Positions 41,498 to 50,749 of a stretch of 61,938 bases of DNA are shown piece by piece. The notes under the pieces were generated by a model. That model did no database searches. It saw nothing but the letters and a program-made list of their open reading frames with translations, and was not told the origin of the DNA. The translations under genes were made by a program, and so were the position numbers. Position 1 is the stretch's first letter, and each line of letters starts with the position of its first letter. The DNA is from Victivallis vadensis (GTDB lineage: Bacteria > Verrucomicrobiota > Lentisphaeria > Victivallales > Victivallaceae): the NCBI RefSeq assembly GCF_003096415.1, contig NZ_QEKH01000031.1, positions 1-61,938 of the forward strand, written 5' to 3'.

Positions 41498-44152
41498 ATG
41501 CTGAAGCAATGGATGGCCGGAGGCGTACTTGCCTTGGCGGCGCTGCTCCCGGCGGTACAGCCGCCGACCGATTTCTCGATTTCCTCCGCCCGGAAGATTT
41601 TTGAAAAGACCCGGCAGGACGCCCTGAATTTCTGGACCCGCCCCGAAGTGGCCGATCCGGCGGGCGGCTACCGGCTGTGGTTCGACGCGGACGGCAACAC
41701 CTGCACGCCGACCCCGGCTTCGCCGGACGCCCCCGACGCGGGCAAGCCGCTCCTGTCCGAATTGCGGGTGCTCTGGGCGCACGCGGTCGCGATTCCATGT
41801 ACCGCCGATCCGGCGGAACGGGCGCGGCTGCGCCGCCAGTACGAGCACGGTTTCGCCTTCCTCGACCGATACCGCGATCCGGCGACCGGGCTTTTCATCA
41901 AGGCCGTCGACGAGAACGGCAACCCCTCCAACCGCGACATCACCGCGATCACACAGGCGTATGTGGTCTACATCATGAGTGAGATCGCCGGAGAGATTTC
42001 CGACCGGCGCGCGTTCGACCTCGCGCAATCCACCTTTGAAAAACTCGACCAGCTCGCGCACGACCCGGAACACGGCGGTTACTTCGAGGCGATCCGGCCG
42101 GCGGCGAACCGCGACAAGAGCGTCGGAACCAACCTCCACATGGCGCTGGCGCTGGCCCGGCTGATGAAGGTCAATCCGACCGGCCCGGCGCACGACCGGC
42201 TGGCCGAACTCTTCGGCATCCTGACCTCCGAAAAGCTGCTGCATCCGGCTTCCGGCAACGGCTACATGCTCATGACCGCCGACTGGAAGCCGAAACGGAC
42301 GCAGGCCGCCGCCGACATGCAGGTGCTCTACGGACACAACGCCGAACTGGTCTGGTATGTGCTGGAGGCGGCGGAGATGCTGCGGATTCATCCGGACGAG
42401 CTCAGGCCGTGGCTGAAGCGGGTTTCCGCGCCAATCATCCGCCACGGCATTTTCCCGGACGGCAAGGCGGCGATCTTCGGCCCCTTCGAGGGCGAACCGC
42501 AGCCGGTGGAGGTGCCGCGCTGGTGGACGCAGCTGGAGTTGATGAATATGCTGCTGCGCATGTACGAAGTCACCGGAGAGGCCGAATATTACGCGCTGTT
42601 TGAAAAAGCGGCGCGCTTCAGTTACGCCCATCTGGTCAATCCGGCCAACGGCGTCTGGTACGGCGGGGTGAACCTGAAAACCGGCGAACGTTTCCATCAG
42701 GGCGGCTGGGCGTGGAAGAGCGGGCTGCACGTGATCCGGGCGATGCGGCTGATGAGCGCTTCGCTCGACCGGCTCCGGGAGGGCTGGAAGCCGGTCCGGC
42801 GCTACAAAACCGCCGCCGACCTGCCCAGACGGGCGATTCAGGTGTCGCTGGGCTACCCCTACAATCACAACCGCTCCGCCGCCAGTCTGGTTTCAGAAGT
42901 GAAAGCGAGCGGCTACGATGCGATCTTCCTGATCATCAAGGAAAAAGAGCTGCTTCCGAAAGGTCTGGTCAGGACCGCCCGCGCCGCCGGGCTGCAGGTA
43001 TGGGGCAGCTTCTTCGGCCCGGCGACTTTCATGCCGGATTCGCTGTTCCCGCCGGAGTCGGAAAACTGGCGAATGGAGTTCACCGTCAAACGCCCCAACC
43101 GCTACTTCTCCTATGTGCACAAGCCGTATCAGGAGTGGTGGAAACGTTATCTGGCAACTTTTTACGACCGCAACCAATTCGACGGCTTCGTATTCTACGA
43201 GAGCCACTACGGCACTCGGTTCGGCAAAGGGGAGTTCTTCGGCGACATCAGCCCCGGCTTCATCGAACACTTCCAGCGCAACACCGGCCACTCGAAGTTC
43301 CCGAACTTCACCGATCCGGCCCACCCGGACTACTATAAGACCAACATCGCCCTCTACCGCGACTATGTCGAATACCGCCTGAAATCGATCAACGACTTCT
43401 ACCGCGAAATCTGGGACGGCGAAGGCGGACTGCGCCGCCGTCACCCGGAGGTGATCTTCGGCAGCTGGACCATCGCGCTGGCCGGGGACGAAACGCAGAT
43501 GGCCGAAATGCGCGAAGCCGAAGCGCAGGACGGCGCACGGATGGTCGCCGGCACGCTGCCGGACTTCCACTTCCTGCAGTCGCACTGGCCGGACTGGATC
43601 CCGGAAAAGCAGACGCCGGAGTACCTGACCGGCTACCGGCCCTATATGAAAGCGGTCCGGGACGCGTTTCCGGGGCTGCCGCTGGCGGTGCAGGGGGATT
43701 TCGCGTCGACGGTGCCGTACCGCCGCACTCCCGGCTGGGAGAGAAAGTTCGAGAGGACCGCAAAGCGCGTCGGCTTCGACTTCACCGCGTTCTACGAATT
43801 CCACGTGCGGCATCAGGTTCACTTCGATCCGCCCCGCCCGGTGTCCGGCGAGGTGGACGCCGCCGGAAACGGCTGCGTGGTGTTCGATCAGGTGATCTCC
43901 CCGGAGTCGGCGAACACGCTGGAGGGGCGCGCCCTGACCGGCAACCGGAAACTCACCGGAGTCAGGACGGACGGCAATCTGCTGCTGTTCAACGTGGGAG
44001 GTCCGGTTTCCGCCGCGGAGGCGGTCACGGTGCCGCTGGCCGGAATCACCGACGATCCGTCGCTGCGCGTGCCGATGCCCGGCATCGGCACCGGCCGGGT
44101 CAATCCGGTTCCGCCGGAAACGCGAATCCGACTTCAATTCAAAGGAAACTGA
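41498..44152 (+). CDS. Secreted epimerase-like (AGE) domain fused to a TIM-barrel-like C-terminal domain
   Basis: 884 residues with a signal peptide (MLKQWMAGGVLALAALLPAV). Residues 30-430 resemble the N-acylglucosamine/cellobiose 2-epimerase (alpha/alpha)6 barrel: DPATGLFIKAVDENGNP, YGHNAELVWYVLEAAEML, WWTQLELMNMLLRMYEVTGEAEYY and NPANGVWYGGVN correspond to family motifs. Residues 440-790 form a second unit, with YDAIFLIIKEKELL, AAGLQVWGSFFGPA, YFSYVHKPYQEWW and QFDGFVFYESHYG, that looks like a glycosidase-type beta/alpha barrel. An ordinary epimerase would be cytoplasmic and single-domain, so an exported fusion is unusual. Reaction unknown. RBS AGGAGG precedes the ATG. Confidence 0.7.
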   Translation: MLKQWMAGGVLALAALLPAVQPPTDFSISSARKIFEKTRQDALNFWTRPEVADPAGGYRLWFDADGNTCTPTPASPDAPDAGKPLLSELRVLWAHAVAIPCTADPAERARLRRQYEHGFAFLDRYRDPATGLFIKAVDENGNPSNRDITAITQAYVVYIMSEIAGEISDRRAFDLAQSTFEKLDQLAHDPEHGGYFEAIRPAANRDKSVGTNLHMALALARLMKVNPTGPAHDRLAELFGILTSEKLLHPASGNGYMLMTADWKPKRTQAAADMQVLYGHNAELVWYVLEAAEMLRIHPDELRPWLKRVSAPIIRHGIFPDGKAAIFGPFEGEPQPVEVPRWWTQLELMNMLLRMYEVTGEAEYYALFEKAARFSYAHLVNPANGVWYGGVNLKTGERFHQGGWAWKSGLHVIRAMRLMSASLDRLREGWKPVRRYKTAADLPRRAIQVSLGYPYNHNRSAASLVSEVKASGYDAIFLIIKEKELLPKGLVRTARAAGLQVWGSFFGPATFMPDSLFPPESENWRMEFTVKRPNRYFSYVHKPYQEWWKRYLATFYDRNQFDGFVFYESHYGTRFGKGEFFGDISPGFIEHFQRNTGHSKFPNFTDPAHPDYYKTNIALYRDYVEYRLKSINDFYREIWDGEGGLRRRHPEVIFGSWTIALAGDETQMAEMREAEAQDGARMVAGTLPDFHFLQSHWPDWIPEKQTPEYLTGYRPYMKAVRDAFPGLPLAVQGDFASTVPYRRTPGWERKFERTAKRVGFDFTAFYEFHVRHQVHFDPPRPVSGEVDAAGNGCVVFDQVISPESANTLEGRALTGNRKLTGVRTDGNLLLFNVGGPVSAAEAVTVPLAGITDDPSLRVPMPGIGTGRVNPVPPETRIRLQFKGN

Positions 44153-44155
44153 GAG

Positions 44156-46207
44156 ATGAAATACCTGACGATATTGCCGACGCTCCTCGCCGCGCTGGCG
44201 CTGACGGCGGCGGAAATCACGATCACGCCGGAACGGCCGGAAGCACTCTACCGCTGCGGCGAGACAGCCGGATACACCCTGACCGTGACGGCCAAAGACG
44301 GCCGGCCGCTGCGCGCCGGCAAGCTCCATGCGATTTTCACCCGCGACTCCTGCACGCCGGTCGCGCGCCGGTCGTTCGATCTCGCGAAAAAGGAACCGCC
44401 CTACGTCGCGCAGGCCGCGCTGAACGAACCCGGCTTCCTGCGCATGGCCGTGATGCTCGAAGAACCGGGCGAAAAGCCTCAGTATAAAATCGCCGCCGCC
44501 GGTTACGAACCGGAAAAGCTCCGGCCCGGAATGCCGGAACCGGAGGATTTCATGCAGTTCTGGCGCGACGGCCAGAGGAAGCTGCGGGAAACCCCGGCCG
44601 ACATCCGGCTCACTCCGATACCGGAATTCACCAAACCGGACCGGGAGGTGTACCGCCTGAGCGTCGGGACCCTCGACGGCCAACGCGTATACGGCTTCCT
44701 GACCATTCCGAAAAAAGGCAAGGCGAAGTATCCGGCGCTGGTCAACGTGCCGGGCGCGGGGCCGGGGATTTTCGCGGACGTGATGCTGGCCGATCAGGGC
44801 TTCGTGATGTTGAATATGAATGTGCTCCCCTACCCCGTGCCGCGCCTCGCCGGAGAGAGCCGCGCGAAATATGACGAATACCTGAAAGCGGGCGGCCACT
44901 ACAAATTCCGGGGAGTGCCGGACCGCGACCGGTACCACTTCCGCAACGTCTACCTCGGCATCGACCGCGCGATCGACTATCTGGCGGAACGGCCGGAGGT
45001 GGACGCCCGGAACATCGGCATCTTCGGCTCCAGCCAGGGAGGAGGTTCGGCGATCATCCTCGCCGCGCTCAACGCGCACATCAAGGCGGCGGTCGCGAAC
45101 GTCCCGGCGCTGTGCGACCACGGCGCTCCGGCAAAGGGGCGCGCCCCCGGCTGGCCGCTGTTCGCGGATGAGTTCAAAAACGATCCCGCCGCGCTGGAGA
45201 TGGCACGCTACTTCGACGCGGCCAACTTCGCGGCGCACCTGAAGTGCCCGGTGCGGGTGATCGTCGGATTCATCGATCCGGTGTGCAGCCCGAGTTCGGT
45301 CTACGCGATGTACAACCGCATTCCGACCGACAAGAAAATCGTGAACGAGCCGCTGATGGGCCACGCGACCCGGATGAGTTACACGCGGGCGAAAGCGTGG
45401 CTGTTCGACCAGCTGACGCCGTCGCAGGTTCCCGGCTGGCCGGAATCGGTCGAGCTTGCGGTCGGCGACCTCGGCCTGCGGCTGGAAAGCCGTTCCTTCT
45501 GGACCCTCTACCGGATCGATTACAAGGGCGACCGCCTCGGCGTGGACCAGTGGGGCAGCCACTACGGCAATGTGTTCTCTTTCCGGGAGTACGGCTTCGT
45601 CGGCAGCGGACACCGCGAAAACGAAAACGAGCGCATTCTCTGCCTCGCGCTGGAGGTCGACGGCAAGCCGGTCGAACGCCCGGCGCCGAGCATCCGCGCC
45701 TCCGCCGTGAAGCTCGTGAAACGCTCGATGGTGCGCGGGCTGGAGGTCACCGACACGCTGGAAATCGCGGACAACCGGATCACCGAAACGGTCCATGTCA
45801 CCTGCCGTTCCCCCGAACGGCTGGGCTACGCCTTTTTCTGCATGTATCCGTGGGCGACTTCGTTCACGCTCTACCGGGCGCTGGACGAAGGGACCGGCGG
45901 CAGCTTCACCGACAGCGGCGAATTCCTGCTGAACTCCCCGGCGCGGGCGGTCGCCTTGTTCAATCCGAAATTCAACAAGGGGGTGCTTTCGATCGTGGAA
46001 AAGGAGTGGCGCACCGGCCCCCGCCGCGAACAGTACCGCGACACCCCGGGCCGCTACCGCAAACACTACTCGCAGCTCCTGGCCGGAAAACGGTTCGAGC
46101 AGGGGCAGCAGTGCGAATTCAAAATGACCGTGATTCCCTACGAGTGCACCCCGGAGAACTGGGTCGCCGCCGCGGAAAAACTGGCCGGAAAGCGTGAAAA
46201 GAAATGA
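44156..46207 (+). CDS. Secreted CE7-type acetyl esterase with a C-terminal extension
   Basis: 683 residues with a signal peptide (MKYLTILPTLLAALALTAAE). An N-terminal beta-rich region (20-120) precedes an alpha/beta-hydrolase of the acetyl xylan esterase/cephalosporin-C deacetylase type. GSSQGGGSA holds the nucleophile Ser, VGFIDPVCSPSSVYAMYN the Asp, and MGHATR the His. It would remove acetyl groups from oligo- or polysaccharides. Residues 430-683 are an additional domain with WGSHYGNVFSFREYGFV and CRSPERLGYAFFCMYPW that I do not recognise. It starts three bases after the preceding gene and overlaps the next by four. Confidence 0.82.
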   Translation: MKYLTILPTLLAALALTAAEITITPERPEALYRCGETAGYTLTVTAKDGRPLRAGKLHAIFTRDSCTPVARRSFDLAKKEPPYVAQAALNEPGFLRMAVMLEEPGEKPQYKIAAAGYEPEKLRPGMPEPEDFMQFWRDGQRKLRETPADIRLTPIPEFTKPDREVYRLSVGTLDGQRVYGFLTIPKKGKAKYPALVNVPGAGPGIFADVMLADQGFVMLNMNVLPYPVPRLAGESRAKYDEYLKAGGHYKFRGVPDRDRYHFRNVYLGIDRAIDYLAERPEVDARNIGIFGSSQGGGSAIILAALNAHIKAAVANVPALCDHGAPAKGRAPGWPLFADEFKNDPAALEMARYFDAANFAAHLKCPVRVIVGFIDPVCSPSSVYAMYNRIPTDKKIVNEPLMGHATRMSYTRAKAWLFDQLTPSQVPGWPESVELAVGDLGLRLESRSFWTLYRIDYKGDRLGVDQWGSHYGNVFSFREYGFVGSGHRENENERILCLALEVDGKPVERPAPSIRASAVKLVKRSMVRGLEVTDTLEIADNRITETVHVTCRSPERLGYAFFCMYPWATSFTLYRALDEGTGGSFTDSGEFLLNSPARAVALFNPKFNKGVLSIVEKEWRTGPRREQYRDTPGRYRKHYSQLLAGKRFEQGQQCEFKMTVIPYECTPENWVAAAEKLAGKREKK

Positions 46208-47385
46208 ATGACCTCCTGAAACAACGGGCGCTGGATGCGGCGCTGGCCGGACTCGACTATTTTGTACGCAACCAGCTCACGGACCTCCACAGCGCCGACT
46301 GCGGCCGCTATCCTTTCATCGCAGACTGCCGCACCGGCCGGGCGGAGAGCTGGACCACCAGCTGGCTGACCGGCATCATCGCAAGCATGATGCTGAACGG
46401 ACATGCGGCCTCCCCCCGCCGCGGCTACCTCGAAAGCGCCGCCCGCGCGATCGAATACGTAAAGAGCCTGCAGAACTTCGTGCCGGGCAATCCGCGCACG
46501 TTCGGGGCCTTGCACGAGGAGACGCCGCAGGACCGCTGGGCGCATCCGCGCGACGGCCTGAGCGGCGCGCTCGGGCTGCTCGACTACGCCGAGGCGACCG
46601 GCGACGCCGAAGCGCGATTCCGGGCGAAGGCGTTCGCGGACTGGTTCGTGTCGGTCGGGATGGAGAAGGGGTATCCGTACTGGACGCTGCGCTTCGACGA
46701 TGCGGAATGGGAGCCGAAATGGTACGGTTCGTTCCACGCCGGCAGCGCCTACTTCCTCGGCCGGATCTACTCCGCCATCGGCGACGGGCGCTACCTCGAC
46801 GCGGCGCTGACGCTGCTCGACTTCTACAACGAACGCCTGCTCGGCCCGCAGGGGGACATCACCGTGATCCGCGAGCACGGCACCCTGGAGAAGCTCGACG
46901 GGTGCGCCGATCCGGCGTGGGCTCCCGCCGGCTGGATCATGATGCACCGCTTCAACGACGACTTCGGCGCGCTGGCCAATCTGCACGCCGCCGAGCTGAC
47001 CGGCGATGACAGCTACCGGCTGGCCGCGAGGCGTTTCCTCGCCCGGATGCGCGACACCCAGCGTCCCGACGGCGGCTTCGGCCCCGCCGAGTGGAGCCAG
47101 AGCATACCGAACGCGGCGGGCTGCATTTTGCAGGAGATGGTCGAAGGGCGCCGTCTCGGCGTATTGGACGAATCATTCGACCCCGCGATTGAAAAGGCGG
47201 CCGAATACCTGCTGGGGCAGCAGTTCCGCCGGGAGGGCGCGAAGATGGACGGCGCTTTCCACGGCATGTCGGGCGACTACACGGTCGACGCCGGTTCCTG
47301 CAACGCCCGCGCCGCCGCCTACGCGATCATGTCGCTGCTGAACTACGCCTCGGAGCGGACCGCAACCTACCGGGCCGGACGATGA
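46204..47385 (+). CDS. Alpha/alpha-barrel protein, glycan-active candidate
   Basis: A 393-residue cytoplasmic protein without a signal peptide. Repeated helical hairpins with DAALTLLDFYN, FHAGSAYFLGRIYSAIGDGRYLDAA and WAPAGWIMMHRFNDDFGALA patterns resemble the six-hairpin glycosidase or squalene-cyclase-like toroid used by lyases, hydrolases and epimerases. DPAWAPAGWIMMHR and YWTLRFDDAEWEPKWYG are conserved-looking aromatic segments. I cannot name the family. Its ATG overlaps the CE7 esterase stop (ATGA), and its stop overlaps the next ATG by four bases, so it is coupled within the operon. Confidence 0.68.
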   Translation: MNDLLKQRALDAALAGLDYFVRNQLTDLHSADCGRYPFIADCRTGRAESWTTSWLTGIIASMMLNGHAASPRRGYLESAARAIEYVKSLQNFVPGNPRTFGALHEETPQDRWAHPRDGLSGALGLLDYAEATGDAEARFRAKAFADWFVSVGMEKGYPYWTLRFDDAEWEPKWYGSFHAGSAYFLGRIYSAIGDGRYLDAALTLLDFYNERLLGPQGDITVIREHGTLEKLDGCADPAWAPAGWIMMHRFNDDFGALANLHAAELTGDDSYRLAARRFLARMRDTQRPDGGFGPAEWSQSIPNAAGCILQEMVEGRRLGVLDESFDPAIEKAAEYLLGQQFRREGAKMDGAFHGMSGDYTVDAGSCNARAAAYAIMSLLNYASERTATYRAGR

Positions 47386-48650
47386 CGCGCGCCGAACAGA
47401 CCGCCGCCTTCCGGCGGATCATCACCGAAACGCTCGACACGATTCTGGAGCGGACCGGCGACCGCCCGTTCCTCGACACCAAATTCGACGTGATCGACGG
47501 GCGGGACTACGCCGGTGCGGCGGAACCGGCGTTCCGTTCCGGCCGGACGGTCTATGCGTGGATTCAGGGGCGCGGCCTCGAAGCACTGGCCGGGCATCTG
47601 CACGCCGGTTTCGGCGACGCCGGACGCATCCGCGCCGTGCTGCGCCGGGTCAGCTCCCGGCTGGAACGCATCCGCGCGGCCAATGGCGGCCGAATGTTCT
47701 TCATGATGTCGCCGGACGGAGTGTTCCTGAACGGCGACGGCACGCCGCGCCGCGAGCCGCTCCCCGGCGACGCGAACTACAGCGACCTCTTCTGCGCCAA
47801 AGGGCTGCTGCACGCCGCCCGCGCCCTGCAGGATGCGGCGCTCGAACGCGAGGCGCTGGCCTATCTGGAGCGGACCGTCGCCGCAATCGGTGAACTGCGG
47901 TTCGTGACCGACCAGCAGCCGTTCGACCCGGCCAACCCGGTCGCGGCGCGGCCGGGCAAGGTGCAGCAGGGACCGTTCATGATCGCCCTGTCCGGCATCG
48001 CCGCCGCGGCGGAACTGACCGGCGATGTGAAGTGGCTGGACCGGGGCTGCCGGTTCCTGCGGCGCGTGCTGACGCTGCATGTGGACCACAGCCGGGGAGA
48101 GCCGGAGCTTTTCGAAGCGGTCCGCCCGGACGGAACGCCGTACCGCGAGGACGGCAGGCTGATCAGCGATCCCGGCCACGCGCTGGAATTTGCCGGGCTG
48201 GCGCTGAAGTTCCTGGCCGTATTGGAGAAGGCCGGACGCCCCGGCAGCGCCGCGGCTCTCCATGCGGACCGGCTGCTGCTCGCGCGGCTGTTGCGGCGCC
48301 ACTTCACGCTCGGCTTCCGCCCCGGCCCCGGCGGCATCGTGAAATCCTTCGACCTGATCGGGCGCTGCACGGTCAACGCCGATATGCCGTGGTGGAGCCT
48401 GCCCGAAACGATCCGGGCGGCGGCGGAAGCCGAAGCGGCCGGATGCGGCGATTTCAGCGACATAACCGGCGCGTGCGCCGGTGCGCTGTGGAACCGCTTC
48501 ACCAACGTGGAGCAACACTGCTTCGCGTACCAGACCCGGGACGCTTCCGGCAGGCCCGTCCGGGTAATCCCGGCGGTACCGGATCTCGACCCCGGCTACC
48601 ACACCAACCTGAGCCTGATCGACGTATTGAAACTATGGGGGGAACTCTGA
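47382..48650 (+). CDS. N-acylglucosamine 2-epimerase (AGE) superfamily protein
   Basis: A 422-residue (alpha/alpha)6-barrel protein. SDPGHALEFAGLALKFL matches the DPGHxxE-W signature of AGE and mannose-isomerase relatives, and MPWWSLPETIRAAAEAEAAG corresponds to their WPQTEA segment. The N-terminal RTVYAWIQGRGLEALAGHL resembles the family's substrate-facing helix. No signal peptide. The likely reaction is epimerisation or isomerisation of a sugar, with unknown substrate. Coupled by ATGA overlap to the preceding gene, and the transporter follows after one base. Together with the secreted fusion at 41498, the operon encodes at least two AGE-type proteins. Confidence 0.77.
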   Translation: MTRAEQTAAFRRIITETLDTILERTGDRPFLDTKFDVIDGRDYAGAAEPAFRSGRTVYAWIQGRGLEALAGHLHAGFGDAGRIRAVLRRVSSRLERIRAANGGRMFFMMSPDGVFLNGDGTPRREPLPGDANYSDLFCAKGLLHAARALQDAALEREALAYLERTVAAIGELRFVTDQQPFDPANPVAARPGKVQQGPFMIALSGIAAAAELTGDVKWLDRGCRFLRRVLTLHVDHSRGEPELFEAVRPDGTPYREDGRLISDPGHALEFAGLALKFLAVLEKAGRPGSAAALHADRLLLARLLRRHFTLGFRPGPGGIVKSFDLIGRCTVNADMPWWSLPETIRAAAEAEAAGCGDFSDITGACAGALWNRFTNVEQHCFAYQTRDASGRPVRVIPAVPDLDPGYHTNLSLIDVLKLWGEL

Positions 48651-48651
48651 A

Positions 48652-50640
48652 ATGGAAATGCATTGGATCGACTGGAGCATCCTCGGCGCCCTGTTCGCCG
48701 GGCTGCTCTGGCTGCTGCTCTACTGCCGGAAATTCGTGCGCAACACCGCCGATTTTCTGGCCGCCAACCGCTGCGCGGAGCGTTACATCCTCGCGATCGC
48801 GTCCGGCATCGGCGCGGTCGGGGCGATCTCGATCATCGCCTTTTTTGAACTCTACTACAACGCCGGCTTCACGCCGGTGTGGTGGACGATGCTGTCGGGG
48901 CCGGTCGCACTGATCATCGCGATCTCCGGCTGGGTCTACTACCGGCGGCGCGAAACCCGCACGCTGACGCTGGCGCAGTTCTTCGAAATGCGCTACAGCC
49001 GGAACTTCCGGGTGTTCGCGGGCATCCTGATGTGGATTTCCGGGCTGCTGAACTACGGGATTTTCCCGGCGGTCAGCGCGCGGTTTTTCCTGTTCTACTG
49101 CGGCTTCCCGGAGTACGTGCGCTTCTGCGGCGTTCCGGTCGAAAGCTATGCACTGCTGCTGACGCTCTTCATCGGGCTCGGCGCGGCGTTCGCGTGCTTC
49201 GGCGGGCAGATCGCGATCATGGTCACCGACTTCGCGCAGGGGATGTTCTGCAACGTGGCCTTCCTGATCCTGATGGTGTTCTTCCTGTACCAGTTCGACT
49301 GGAACGACATCTTCACGACCATGGCCGCGACCGCCCCGGCGGGCAAATCGCTGCTGAATCCCTTTGACACCATCGCCAACAAGGATTTTTCCGCCTTCTA
49401 CTTCCTGATCGGCATCGTCGCGATCTTCTACACCTCCGGCGCGTGGCAGGGCAACATGGGCTATACCGGAGCCGCCAAAACGCCGCACGAAGCGAAGATG
49501 GCGGCGCTGCTCGGCCAGTGGCGGGGGCTGATCCAGGGGCTGCTCTTCATGGTCATCCCGATCTGCGCCTACCTGATCATGAACAACGCCGCGTTCGGCG
49601 ACATCGCCGCACCGGTGAGAGCATCGCTCGAACACGTGGAGGGCGCGCAATTGCAGAAACAACTGCTCGTGCCGATGGTGCTCAAGCAACTGCTGCCGGT
49701 GGGCCTGAGCGGCATATTCATCGCGGTGATGTTCGCGGCGATGCTGAGCACGGACAACACTTATATGCACAGCTGGGGCAGCATCTTCATTCAGGACGTG
49801 GTAATGCCGTTCCGCAAGCGTCCTTTCAAGCCGGAAACGCATATCCGGCTGCTGCGGCTGTCGATCCTCGGAGTCGGCGCGTTCGCATGGCTCTTCAGCT
49901 ACTTCTTCCGCCAGACCGAATACATCATGATGTGGTTCGCGATCACCGGCGCGGTGTGGCTGGGCGGCGCGGGCGTCGTGATCATCGGCGGGCTCTACTG
50001 GAAACGCGGCACCACCGCCGCCGCATGGACCGCCCTGATCATCGGTTCAACCATCGCGGTCGCCGGAATCCTGATCGAAAAATACGAGTGGCTGCGCCCC
50101 TTCGACTGGATGACCCGCGAGGAAGGCAAATTCATCTGGAACGGGCAGATCATCTACTTCGGCGCGCTGGTGATTTCGACGCTGAGCTACATCGGCATCT
50201 CGCTGGCAGGGCGGACCCGCTTCAACCTCGACCGGATGCTGCACCGCGGCAGGTACGACACCGCGAACGAGCACATCGAAACCGGCTTCAAAGCCAACCG
50301 CTGGCTGAAAATGCTCGGCCTGACCGGAGAATTCACCTTCACCGACCGGCTGCTGTTCTATGCGAACATCGCCTGGAGCGCGGTATGGCTGGCGGTGTTC
50401 GCGGCGATGACGCTCTACCATGTGTGCGTCGGGATTTCCACGGCGGGCTGGGTGCTCTTCTGGAAGATCTGGGTCGGCATCTCGTTCGTGCTGGGCGTCG
50501 GCACCACGGCCTGGTTCCTGGTCGGCGGTTCGCTGAACATCCGGGGATTGTTCCGCAGCCTGCGCGAAGTGCGCTCCTGCGACGACGACGACGGCCGGGT
50601 GGTCGACGGCCGGAACGCCGGTGAAGGCGAAGAAGCCTGA
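48652..50640 (+). CDS. Sodium:solute symporter family transporter
   Basis: 662 residues with about 13-14 membrane helices, typical of the SSS family. Conserved features include ADFLAANRCAERYILAIASGIGAVG (N-terminal family segment), a FFEMRYSRNFRVFAG stretch, YTSGAWQGNMGYTGAAKTPHEAKMA and AMLSTDNTYMHSWGSIFIQDV. It would import a sugar or related solute with sodium. As the last gene of the gntR-led series, it probably delivers the substrate of the epimerase-like and esterase enzymes. The C-terminus is charged. It is followed by a promoter for ribokinase. Confidence 0.88.
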   Translation: MEMHWIDWSILGALFAGLLWLLLYCRKFVRNTADFLAANRCAERYILAIASGIGAVGAISIIAFFELYYNAGFTPVWWTMLSGPVALIIAISGWVYYRRRETRTLTLAQFFEMRYSRNFRVFAGILMWISGLLNYGIFPAVSARFFLFYCGFPEYVRFCGVPVESYALLLTLFIGLGAAFACFGGQIAIMVTDFAQGMFCNVAFLILMVFFLYQFDWNDIFTTMAATAPAGKSLLNPFDTIANKDFSAFYFLIGIVAIFYTSGAWQGNMGYTGAAKTPHEAKMAALLGQWRGLIQGLLFMVIPICAYLIMNNAAFGDIAAPVRASLEHVEGAQLQKQLLVPMVLKQLLPVGLSGIFIAVMFAAMLSTDNTYMHSWGSIFIQDVVMPFRKRPFKPETHIRLLRLSILGVGAFAWLFSYFFRQTEYIMMWFAITGAVWLGGAGVVIIGGLYWKRGTTAAAWTALIIGSTIAVAGILIEKYEWLRPFDWMTREEGKFIWNGQIIYFGALVISTLSYIGISLAGRTRFNLDRMLHRGRYDTANEHIETGFKANRWLKMLGLTGEFTFTDRLLFYANIAWSAVWLAVFAAMTLYHVCVGISTAGWVLFWKIWVGISFVLGVGTTAWFLVGGSLNIRGLFRSLREVRSCDDDDGRVVDGRNAGEGEEA

Positions 50641-50683
50641 TTCACCTGAAACGAGCCTGAACAGTTACAAAATTCGCCTCCGG

Positions 50684-50711
50684 TTGCAATTTTCTAAAAT
50701 AAGATTATATT
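50684..50711 (+). promoter_or_regulatory. Sigma70-like promoter of rbsK with an overlapping dyad
   Basis: TTGCAA, a 16-base spacer and TATATT. An inverted repeat AAATAAGA/TCTTATTT with a 6-base spacer (50697-50718) covers the -10 region, a good position for a repressor. The regulator is unknown. Confidence 0.6.
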
Positions 50712-50749
50712 CTTATTTAGAGAGGACAATTGCCAACAGGAGGAGAATT

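Noticed and set aside
42893-46066. 1,057-codon minus-strand frame opposite the carbohydrate operon
   Set aside because: Shadow of the epimerase-like and esterase genes; Arg/Val/Glu-rich with no recognisable domain or start.
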